DNA from: an uncultured Oscillospiraceae bacterium
GTDB taxonomy: Bacteria > Bacillota > Clostridia > Oscillospirales > Oscillospiraceae
Reading direction: 5' to 3'
Length of the DNA stretch: 10,972 bases
Assembly (NCBI GenBank): GCA_910577805.1
Contig: CAJTOE010000083.1
Span: 1-10,972 of the forward strand
The translations under genes and the position numbers were made by a program. This document shows, piece by piece, positions 1 to 5,363 of this stretch; position 1 is the first letter of the stretch, and each line of letters starts with the position of its first letter. A model generated the notes under the pieces. It did no database searches. It worked only from the letters and a program-made list of their open reading frames with translations, and was not told the origin of the DNA.

Positions 1-1
1 A

Positions 2-217
2 ATTATGTTCGTGTTCGGTCAGGTCCCCGGCGGCTTTAGCCAGGTGGAGGCCCCCATGCTCCACTGCAAGGCCGTGTCCGGCCTGACCCCCGGCAGCAGC
101 TTTGTGAATGTGGCCGACGTGGGCGGAACCCATGACGGCGTATGGGTACAGGCCGTGTCCCGCTGGGTGACGACTGTGTACGGAAAGCCCACGCCCCTGC
201 CCAAGACCGGCTACTAA
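2..217 (+). CDS. C-terminal fragment of an unidentified element protein ending in LPKTGY
   Basis: This is the 3' end of an open frame that enters from the left edge, so the true start lies outside the window; the ATG at 5 is probably internal. The visible 71 residues contain a glycine- and valine-rich stretch without a hydrophobic segment and end PTPLPKTGY, followed directly by the stop codon at 215-217. LPKTG matches the sortase recognition motif, but a normal sorting signal continues with a hydrophobic helix and a positive tail, and both are absent. Either the motif is coincidental, the signal is truncated, or the protein is used differently. A palindromic terminator-like hairpin begins 8 bases after the stop, so the gene seems to close its own transcription unit. 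I do not recognise the family. That it is coding is supported by a clean frame and a proper end before the palindrome. Confidence 0.6.
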   Translation: MMFVFGQVPGGFSQVEAPMLHCKAVSGLTPGSSFVNVADVGGTHDGVWVQAVSRWVTTVYGKPTPLPKTGY

Positions 218-225
218 TTTTTCCT

Positions 226-265
226 TGTCGGAAATGCGTCTCAACTTGAGACGCATTTCCCGACA
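226..265 (+). terminator. Palindrome copy 1 of 5, also forms an intrinsic-terminator-like hairpin
   Basis: The arms AAATGCGTCTCAA (232-244) and TTGAGACGCATTT (246-258) are perfect complements around C245. The stem extends outward through G231-C259 and G230-C260, then, past a bulged C261, through TGTC/GACA (226-229 with 262-265). A run of five T follows (266-270). In RNA this gives a long stem plus a U tract, as in a Rho-independent terminator for the gene ending at 217. It is the longest of the five copies of this palindrome and may represent the complete unit. The next gene's Shine-Dalgarno site (303-310) lies about 40 bases downstream. Whether it acts as a terminator, a protein-binding site or both is inference. 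Confidence 0.7.
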
Positions 266-317
266 TTTTTCGCACTCTCGCAAAAAGTAACCAATATGCC
301 AGAAAGGAGGAAATTTT

Positions 318-1232
318 ATGGCTCATTTCCAAGCGGTCCGCAGCGGCCTTGCAATCAGCCAGAGTATCGCTGATATGCTGGAACGGGCTGACCCGACGCA
401 GTACAACGGCGCGAACCGGGTACAGACCATCCGGGAGACCAATGATATTTTACAGGACCGTTCCGAATTATCCCTTGATATGCTCTATTCGCTTTTAGCG
501 CAGACGTGCGGCGGAGAGGCCGGGCAGGTAGAAAAAATCAGGCGGGATGTGGAGGCGTTCTGTGTTCAAAAATCAAACCGCGCACGGCGTTATACCCTGA
601 CGGGCGCACAGGAATACCACTATGAGATGTGGGACTTTGACCCCAAGCGGCCCTTGAAGATCATCAGCCAGCCCCTGTTCGACCATGCGGCGGAGCATGG
701 TTTTCCCCCGGACTTTTTCACAGAGTCCTACTTTGACCATGTGACCATCTACTGTATGCCCGACAATGTGGACTGCTCTTTTTCACAATTTCAGAGCTGC
801 CAGTTTTCCGTCTGCGGCATCCGGGGCGCGGTCTTTGACAACGCCACCCTTGATGATACTGATTTTCACTCCGCACTGCTCCGGATGGTCAACTTCACCG
901 GGGCCAGCATCGCACACTCCCATTTCCGGGACAGTTCCCTTGTCTCCGTCTCCTTCCAGGAGGCCCGGCTGAAATCCTGCCTGACGCTGGACTGCACGCT
1001 GGACCGCGTGGACTTCCTGGGGGCTGTGCTGGATGGCAGCAGCTACGGCAGGGTAGCCGCCAGCGGCATCCAAAATCTCCCCAGCGCCACTATCACCCAG
1101 GGCGGCGCGACACAGGAGGAGGCGGAGCGCCTGCGGGCGTCTGTGTTCCATGAGCTGGCTGTGCCCATACTCCCGGTCCGGCAGCGGCCCCGGCCTGCCC
1201 GGCAGGAAAAGCCGAGCCAGCCGGAAAGGTAG
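318..1232 (+). CDS. Pentapeptide-repeat protein with unknown N-terminal domain, in the transfer operon
   Basis: The product is 304 residues. Start ATG 318 is set by a strong AAAGGAGG at 303-310 with a 7-base spacer. Residues about 1-150 form a mostly soluble domain that I do not recognise. Residues about 160-240 show a strict five-residue periodicity of central hydrophobic residues: F163, I168, F173, L178, F183, L188, F193, I198, F203, L208, F213, L218, a break at T223, then L228, F233 and L238. That is about 16 pentapeptide repeats, expected to fold as roughly four turns of a right-handed quadrilateral beta-helix. Some proteins of this fold (Qnr, MfpA) mimic DNA and bind gyrase; here that role is only a possibility. 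The C-terminus is basic and proline-rich (PVRQRPRPARQEKP). The gene ends 9 bases before the coupling-protein gene and is likely co-transcribed with it, so a role in transfer or host takeover is inferred. Confidence 0.85.
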   Translation: MAHFQAVRSGLAISQSIADMLERADPTQYNGANRVQTIRETNDILQDRSELSLDMLYSLLAQTCGGEAGQVEKIRRDVEAFCVQKSNRARRYTLTGAQEYHYEMWDFDPKRPLKIISQPLFDHAAEHGFPPDFFTESYFDHVTIYCMPDNVDCSFSQFQSCQFSVCGIRGAVFDNATLDDTDFHSALLRMVNFTGASIAHSHFRDSSLVSVSFQEARLKSCLTLDCTLDRVDFLGAVLDGSSYGRVAASGIQNLPSATITQGGATQEEAERLRASVFHELAVPILPVRQRPRPARQEKPSQPER

Positions 1233-1241
1233 GGCGGGCCT

Positions 1242-3008
1242 ATGAAGAAACAGCAAGAGAGCGGCATCCTCCCGTGGGCGTTGCTGACGGTTCCGGTCCT
1301 GTGGGCGGCGGCAATTATGGCCTACGCCTACGAGGACGGCATGAACATCTTTGACCTGCTGGGGCGTTTCACCGTTTTGGTGGAGCGCCCCTTTGCCATC
1401 GGCTGGACGGCCCATACCCCGAAATTCATGTTGATCGGACTGCTCCTGTATGGCGGGGCCGCCGCGCTGTACCTCTCCACCAAGGAGAACCGGCGCCCCG
1501 GCGAGGAGCATGGCTCCGCCCGCTGGGGCAGCCCCCGGCAGCTCTGCGCCAAGTACCGGGATAAAGACCCCATGAAAAATACCATCCTCACGCAGAATGT
1601 CCGCATGGGGCTCAACGGGAAAAAGCACCGGCGAAATCTCCTGCAAATCGTGATCGGCGGCTCCGGCGCGGGCAAGACCCGCTTTTTTTGCAAGCCCAAT
1701 TTGATGCAGGCGAATTGCAGTTTTCTTGTGACTGATCCCAAGGGAGAAATGCTGCGGGCCGTGGCTCCGCTGCTCATTCAAAAGGGTTATATCATTAAAG
1801 TGTTTGACCTGATCGACCCGGCCAACTCCGACGCCTTTAACCCCTTCCCCTATATCCGGGACGACAAGGACGCCATGAAGCTGGTGCATAACCTGATCCG
1901 CAACACCACCCCCAAGAACGCCAGCAACAATGACCCGTTTTGGGAGAAAAGCGAAATTGCCCTGGACACCGCCCTGATCCTCTACCTGCTCCATGAAGCG
2001 CCCCCGGAGGAGCAAAACTTTGAAATGGTCATGTATATGATCGAGAACGGCGGGGCCAGGGAGGACAGCGACGACTTCCAATCCCCCCTGGACCTGCTCT
2101 TTGAAGCGCTGGAGGAGGAGGACCCCGGCCATATCGCTGTGCGGGAGTACAAAATTTTCAAGCAAGCCGCCGGCAAAACCGCGAAAAGTATTCTTCTGTC
2201 CGCCGCCGTCCGGCTGTCCGCGTTCATCATCCCGGAGATCGTGGGCATCACCACGCGGGACGATATGGAACTGGGCCTGATGGGGGACCGCAAGCAGGCC
2301 GTCTTTGCCATCATCCCCGATAATGACGGCACCTTCAACTACCTTGTGGGGATGCTCTACACCTGCGCGTTTCAGGCCCTCTACTATCAGGCGGACAAGG
2401 TACACCAGGGGGCGCTGCCCGTCCCGGTCCGGCTGATGATGGACGAGTTCTGCAACGTCTCCCTGCCGGACGATTTTGGCAAGCTCCAGGCTACCATGCG
2501 CTCCCGCAACATCATGTCCACCATTGTCCTGCAAAATATCTCCGCCCTGAAAGCCCTGTTCAAAGACGATTGGGAGGGCCTGATGGGCAACGCGGACACA
2601 TTGATCTATTTGGGTGGAAATGAGCAAAGTACCCACAAATACATCTCTGAGATGCTGGGAAAGGAGACGCTGGACACCCGGAACCGCAGTATTTCCAAGG
2701 GTTCCCACGGCTCCAGCTCCACATCGTACCAGCAGACCGGCCGCGAATTGCTTACGCCAGATGAAGTGCGGGCTATGGACAACGCCTATGCCATCGTCTT
2801 TATCCGGGGCGAGAGGCCGGTTATTGACAAGAAGTACGACATTCTCAAGCACCCCAATATCAAGCTGACTGAGGACGGCGGGGCCGCCCCCTACATCCAT
2901 CATCCCGGCCTGACCTTCGCGCAGGAGGACCTGAGCCTGCCGTTCGAGGGCTTGGACAATATTATCATCATTGACGAGGAGGAACTACCCAATGAAAAAG
3001 ACCGTTGA
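1242..3008 (+). CDS. virD4: VirD4/TraG-family type IV coupling protein (conjugation ATPase)
   Basis: This 588-residue protein links the relaxase-DNA substrate to the type IV secretion channel at the membrane. Two N-terminal membrane segments (about 10-30 and 62-78) precede the cytoplasmic ATPase. HGSARWG at 90-96 matches a motif common after the membrane anchor in VirD4/TraG proteins. Walker A is GGSGAGKT (139-146), DPKGEM (165-170) follows, and Walker B is LMMDEF (398-403). The segment LGGNEQSTHKYISEMLGKET (457-476) and TPDEVR (505-510) are typical of the C-terminal half of Gram-positive coupling proteins. The tail is acidic (about 575-588), a feature that may contact substrate or partners. 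Length is normal for the family and no key motif is missing. The gene starts 9 bases after the pentapeptide gene with only a weak Shine-Dalgarno (G-rich, 1231-1238), which suggests coupled translation. Its last 17 bases overlap the next gene. Confidence 0.95.
   Translation: MKKQQESGILPWALLTVPVLWAAAIMAYAYEDGMNIFDLLGRFTVLVERPFAIGWTAHTPKFMLIGLLLYGGAAALYLSTKENRRPGEEHGSARWGSPRQLCAKYRDKDPMKNTILTQNVRMGLNGKKHRRNLLQIVIGGSGAGKTRFFCKPNLMQANCSFLVTDPKGEMLRAVAPLLIQKGYIIKVFDLIDPANSDAFNPFPYIRDDKDAMKLVHNLIRNTTPKNASNNDPFWEKSEIALDTALILYLLHEAPPEEQNFEMVMYMIENGGAREDSDDFQSPLDLLFEALEEEDPGHIAVREYKIFKQAAGKTAKSILLSAAVRLSAFIIPEIVGITTRDDMELGLMGDRKQAVFAIIPDNDGTFNYLVGMLYTCAFQALYYQADKVHQGALPVPVRLMMDEFCNVSLPDDFGKLQATMRSRNIMSTIVLQNISALKALFKDDWEGLMGNADTLIYLGGNEQSTHKYISEMLGKETLDTRNRSISKGSHGSSSTSYQQTGRELLTPDEVRAMDNAYAIVFIRGERPVIDKKYDILKHPNIKLTEDGGAAPYIHHPGLTFAQEDLSLPFEGLDNIIIIDEEELPNEKDR
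2976..2982 (+). promoter_or_regulatory. Ribosome binding site fixing the start of the pilin-like gene
   Basis: GAGGAGG lies inside the 3' end of the coupling-protein gene, 9 bases before ATG 2992. It rules out the in-frame TTG at 2971, which has no site of its own and would remove the standard signal-peptide layout. Confidence 0.75.
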
Positions 3009-3327
3009 AACCATCACCGCCCGCCAGCGCCGGGCCAAGCGCCGCTACTTCACCGCCGTTCTGACCCTGGCCCTCTGCGCCGCCATGACCTGTCCGGCCT
3101 TCGCCGCTGGCAGCGACCCGCTGACCATCGTAAATAATCTTTCTGATTTTATCTTCTCCATCATCAAGGCCGTGGGCGTGATCGTGCTGGGCTGGGGCAT
3201 CGTCCAGGTGGGTATGTCCATCCAGTCCCACGACGCCAGCCAGCGCACCCAGGGCTTCCTGTGTCTGTTTGGTGGGCTTATGATAGCCTTTGCTAAGGAG
3301 ATTCTGACCACCATCGGCGCGCTGTAA
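2992..3327 (+). CDS. Small VirB2/TrbC- or Maff2-like membrane protein (putative pilin or channel subunit)
   Basis: The product is 111 residues. It opens with a highly basic stretch (KK, RQRRAKRR within 1-18), then a hydrophobic core (about 19-33) and an AFA-type signal-peptidase site near residue 38. The mature part of about 72 residues has two membrane helices (about 54-76 and 88-107) joined by a short polar turn containing SHDASQRTQ. This topology is that of VirB2/TrbC pilins, and the mature length also fits the Maff2 family of clostridial mobile elements, which occupies this slot between coupling protein and VirB6 in Tn1549-like elements. The exact family is not certain from sequence alone. 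The start overlaps the coupling-protein gene by 17 bases, so translation is probably coupled. A GC-rich hairpin and palindrome copy 2 follow the stop. Confidence 0.75.
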   Translation: MKKTVETITARQRRAKRRYFTAVLTLALCAAMTCPAFAAGSDPLTIVNNLSDFIFSIIKAVGVIVLGWGIVQVGMSIQSHDASQRTQGFLCLFGGLMIAFAKEILTTIGAL

Positions 3328-3334
3328 GCCGCCC

Positions 3335-3362
3335 AGGGGGGCGGGCCGCAGCGTCCGCCCCT
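3335..3362 (+). other. GC-rich intergenic hairpin between pilin-like and VirB6-like genes
   Basis: GGGGCGG (3338-3344) pairs perfectly with CCGCCCC (3355-3361) around a 10-base loop, 8 bases after the pilin-like stop codon. No T tract follows, so it is not a standard terminator. It may be a transcript-stabilising 3' hairpin that lets the short pilin-like message outlast its neighbours, or a pause site. Function is inference. Confidence 0.5.
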
Positions 3363-3380
3363 ACCTTATAATATATTGTC

Positions 3381-3409
3381 GAAATGCGTCTCAATTTGAG
3401 CCGCATTTT
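3381..3409 (+). repeat. Palindrome copy 2 of 5, abutting the VirB6-like gene's ribosome binding site
   Basis: The left arm AAATGCGTCTCAA (3382-3394) and right arm TTGAGCCGCATTT (3396-3408) are complementary apart from one mismatch (T3389 against C3401). The conserved left flank TTGTCG precedes it. The right arm ends only a base or two before GGAGGTG (3411-3417), so an RNA hairpin here would sit directly beside the initiation site of the next gene. The left arm contains an ATG (3384) that is in frame with the next gene and is a likely source of a wrong start call. Confidence 0.8.
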
Positions 3410-3410
3410 T

Positions 3411-3417
3411 GGAGGTG
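3411..3417 (+). promoter_or_regulatory. Ribosome binding site selecting a TTG start
   Basis: GGAGGTG lies 8 bases before TTG 3426 (spacer AATTTCTT). No comparable site precedes the in-frame ATG at 3384, which lies inside the palindrome. This decides the start of the VirB6-like gene. Confidence 0.8.
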
Positions 3418-3425
3418 AATTTCTT

Positions 3426-4265
3426 TTGAGCGACAACTGGATCGTTGGAAACCTGCAATCGGCTTTCAACACCTGGAATGGAAAGCTGACGGAGATATGG
3501 TCCCTCATTACCACTACGCCGGAAGGGTTCCGAGGCGGTACGGTATGGGGGACCATCGTTACCATCAACGACGCGATGAAGGCCGTGGGCTACGGCCTGC
3601 TGGTGCTGTTCTTCGCTATGAGCATTTTCCAGACCGCCGCCAGTTTCCGGGACTTCCAGCGCCCGGAATTTGTACTGCGGCATTTTATCCGCTTTGTGCT
3701 GGCAAAGCTGGCCGTCGGCTCCGCTATGGAGATCATGACAGGCATTTTCTCCGTTTGCGGCGGCATTGTGCAGACCGTCATGGGCGGTATCGGCGGTATG
3801 GCCGCCGCCAGCATCACCGTCCCCCAGGAGATCGTGGACGCCATCGAGGGCGTGGGCTTTCTCGCCAGCATCCCCCTGTGGCTGGTGTCCCTGCTGGGCA
3901 GCCTGTTTATCACTGTCATGTCCTTTATCCTGATACTCACCGTATATGGCCGCTTTTTCCGGCTGTACTTCTACACCGCCCTGGCCCCGCTGCCCCTGGC
4001 GTCCTTCGCCGGGGAGGGAACCAGCTTTGCCGGGACCGCATTCCTGAAAAGCTATGTGGGCGTGTGCCTGGAGGGGGCCATCATCGTGCTGGCCTGCCTG
4101 ATCTTCTCCGCTTTTATGTCCAACGGGACCCCCGTGGTGGACACCTCTCTGTCCGCCGTCACCATGAGTTGGCAGTACATCGGGGAGACCATTTTTAACA
4201 TGATGGTACTGGTGGGACTGGTGAAGGGCGCGGAGCGGATCGTGAAGGAGATGTTCGGCCTGTAA
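3426..4265 (+). CDS. VirB6/TrbL-like polytopic inner-membrane channel protein
   Basis: The product is 279 residues from the TTG start chosen by its ribosome binding site. An upstream in-frame ATG (3384) would add 14 residues encoded by the palindrome and is rejected. Hydrophobic segments lie roughly at residues 48-70, 95-125, 140-170, 175-192, 208-230 and 252-268, giving five to six membrane passes. Conserved-looking polar joints include a basic FRDFQRPEF segment after the first pass and the GRFFRLYFYTALAPLPLASF stretch. Polytopic proteins in this position, between the pilin-like gene and PrgI, are the VirB6/TrbL equivalents of Gram-positive type IV systems and form part of the DNA channel. 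The call rests on topology, size and gene order rather than on a catalytic motif. The gene ends 5 bases before the stop of a convergent gene, with no clear terminator between them. Confidence 0.85.
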   Translation: MSDNWIVGNLQSAFNTWNGKLTEIWSLITTTPEGFRGGTVWGTIVTINDAMKAVGYGLLVLFFAMSIFQTAASFRDFQRPEFVLRHFIRFVLAKLAVGSAMEIMTGIFSVCGGIVQTVMGGIGGMAAASITVPQEIVDAIEGVGFLASIPLWLVSLLGSLFITVMSFILILTVYGRFFRLYFYTALAPLPLASFAGEGTSFAGTAFLKSYVGVCLEGAIIVLACLIFSAFMSNGTPVVDTSLSAVTMSWQYIGETIFNMMVLVGLVKGAERIVKEMFGL

Positions 4266-4270
4266 AAGCA

Positions 4271-4930
4271 TCATTTTTCTCTATGCGCGAATTTTTCCGC
4301 GTCAAATGCGTAGACATCCAAATCGCCGTAGTAGGCGCATATCCCTATCCGGGGGGAATTTGTTACGGGCAGAGAAAATTCTTCAATTTCACTCTCATGG
4401 GCACAGGCTTTGCAGAGAAACGGTTCCTTATGCTTATAGATGTTATTATCCGTACTGACATAGGCCGCGGGCGCCCCGCACCTTGAGCATGGGATCAACG
4501 GCGGGATATTCCGGGCAAGAAGCCGGACGGCCGCCTTTTGCGGCTCCCGGCGTGTATGGCCCGCCACCGTGATAAGCGTCTCCGTTGTATCCCCAAAATC
4601 ATACTCATGCAGGAATTGTTCTCCCGGCTCAAACGTGCTGAATTTCCGGCTGTTCTTCATCTCCTGATGGCCTTTTCCGAAAAAGGCGCTCATGTGTCCG
4701 CAGCACTCCAGCCATATTTCACGCAGAAAGCGGTCGAGACTGTCCAGTCCTGCCGTCAAAGGAACATCAAGGAACAGCCAATAGTCCTTATAATACGCCC
4801 CTTCGATTTTGAGCAAGGCACATTCCTCGCCGGTCTCCGGCCCATTGTACTGATGCACAGCCAAATGCTTTTTCACCCCGGCTTTGCTGAGTTCTTTTCC
4901 ACAAATATAGCAATTACCCCTGGCAGCCAT
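4271..4930 (-). CDS. pRiA4b ORF-3-like protein with N-terminal C2H2 finger and C-terminal zinc ribbon (accessory cargo)
   Basis: The product is 219 residues, transcribed against the transfer genes. ATG 4930 is preceded on its strand by GAGGAAGGG with suitable spacing. Residues 7-26 form a C-X2-C-X11-H-X3-H pattern (C7, C10, H22, H26), as in a C2H2 zinc finger. The core (about 47-135) has the pRiA4b ORF-3-like signature: WLFLDVPLTAGLDSLDRFLR, a CCGHMSAF segment, and HEYDFGDTTETL (108-119), matching the family's YDFGD motif. Residues 148-176 hold CxxC...CxxC (C148, C151, C173, C176), a likely zinc ribbon. The family is widespread in plasmids and mobile elements and its biochemical role is not established; nucleic-acid binding is suggested here only by the zinc modules. 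It interrupts the usual VirB6-PrgI neighbourhood, facing the VirB6-like gene tail to tail, and palindrome copy 3 lies 42 bases upstream of its start. Confidence 0.85.
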   Translation of the reverse strand: MAARGNCYICGKELSKAGVKKHLAVHQYNGPETGEECALLKIEGAYYKDYWLFLDVPLTAGLDSLDRFLREIWLECCGHMSAFFGKGHQEMKNSRKFSTFEPGEQFLHEYDFGDTTETLITVAGHTRREPQKAAVRLLARNIPPLIPCSRCGAPAAYVSTDNNIYKHKEPFLCKACAHESEIEEFSLPVTNSPRIGICAYYGDLDVYAFDAEKFAHREK

Positions 4931-4972
4931 AGCAAACCCTTCCTCACAAATAAAATGATAAATTGTAATGTC

Positions 4973-5001
4973 GAAATGTGTCTCAAGTTGAGACGCATTT
5001 C
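4973..5001 (+). repeat. Palindrome copy 3 of 5, between the cargo gene and PrgI
   Basis: GAAATGTGTCTCAA (4973-4986) and TTGAGACGCATTTC (4988-5001) pair along the full 14-base arms around G4987, with one T-G position (4979 and 4995) that remains a wobble pair in plus-strand RNA. The TGTCG left flank is conserved. The right arm ends 4 bases before AAGGAG (5006-5011), the ribosome binding site of PrgI. It also lies in the 5' region of the minus-strand cargo gene, so a bound protein could affect both directions. Confidence 0.8.
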
Positions 5002-5018
5002 AGAAAAGGAGCGACTAT

Positions 5019-5363
5019 ATGGAAATCAAAATCCCCAAGGAAGTACGCCAGCACAAGGAGACTATTTTCTTTGGTCTGTCTGTCCGGCAGTTCGTTTGCG
5101 CGGTGCTGGCCGTGGGCACGGCTGTGGGCGTGTACTTCCTTCTGAAAACCATCACCGGCCCGGAGACCGCAAGCTGGGCCTGCATTGTGGCGGCGGCTCC
5201 CGTGGCCGTCACCGGCTTTTTCCAGTACAATGGCATGACCTTTGAGCAATTCCTATGGGCCTTTTTGAAATCTCAATTCCTCTGCGCCGGGCCCAGGGTG
5301 TTCCAGTCGGAAAACCTCTACGGCACAGCTCTGACGAAAAAGGGGGTACAAGACTATGATTAA
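5019..5363 (+). CDS. PrgI-family type IV secretion membrane protein
   Basis: The product is 114 residues. ATG 5019 follows AAGGAG (5006-5011) with a 7-base spacer. The N-terminus MEIKIPKEVR, then two membrane helices (about 18-42 and 51-69) and a C-terminal soluble tail with MTFEQFLWAFLKS, match the PrgI family, the small membrane component encoded directly upstream of VirB4 in Gram-positive conjugation systems and occupying the place of VirB3. It is expected to help dock the VirB4 ATPase to the membrane channel. The end overlaps the VirB4 start by 8 bases, so the two are translationally coupled. Because the gene upstream is antisense, PrgI expression requires either long read-through from the VirB6 side or a local promoter. 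I could not find a convincing one in 4931-5010. Confidence 0.92.
   Translation: MEIKIPKEVRQHKETIFFGLSVRQFVCAVLAVGTAVGVYFLLKTITGPETASWACIVAAAPVAVTGFFQYNGMTFEQFLWAFLKSQFLCAGPRVFQSENLYGTALTKKGVQDYD

Noticed and set aside
783..2903. Long minus-strand open frame (706 codons) across the pentapeptide and virD4 genes
   Set aside because: It is antisense to two well-supported genes and arises from their GC-rich codon use; its translation is low-complexity, rich in G, H, V and Q, without domains. The same applies to the minus frames at 5209-7692 and 3366-4274.
3367..3372. TATAAT as a promoter -10 before the VirB6-like gene
   Set aside because: No acceptable -35 is found 16-18 bases upstream; that region is the GC-rich hairpin.
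3384..3425. ATG 3384 as start of the VirB6-like protein
   Set aside because: It lies in the palindrome arm and would translate the repeat; a strong GGAGGTG instead serves TTG 3426.
4271..4930. Zinc-finger cargo gene as part of an insertion sequence, since its family was once named for an IS1096 passenger gene
   Set aside because: No transposase, terminal inverted repeats or target duplications are visible around it.
4538..5245. Plus-strand open frame of 235 codons between the VirB6-like gene and PrgI
   Set aside because: It is antisense to the zinc-finger cargo gene, then runs out of frame through PrgI, and lacks a ribosome binding site.
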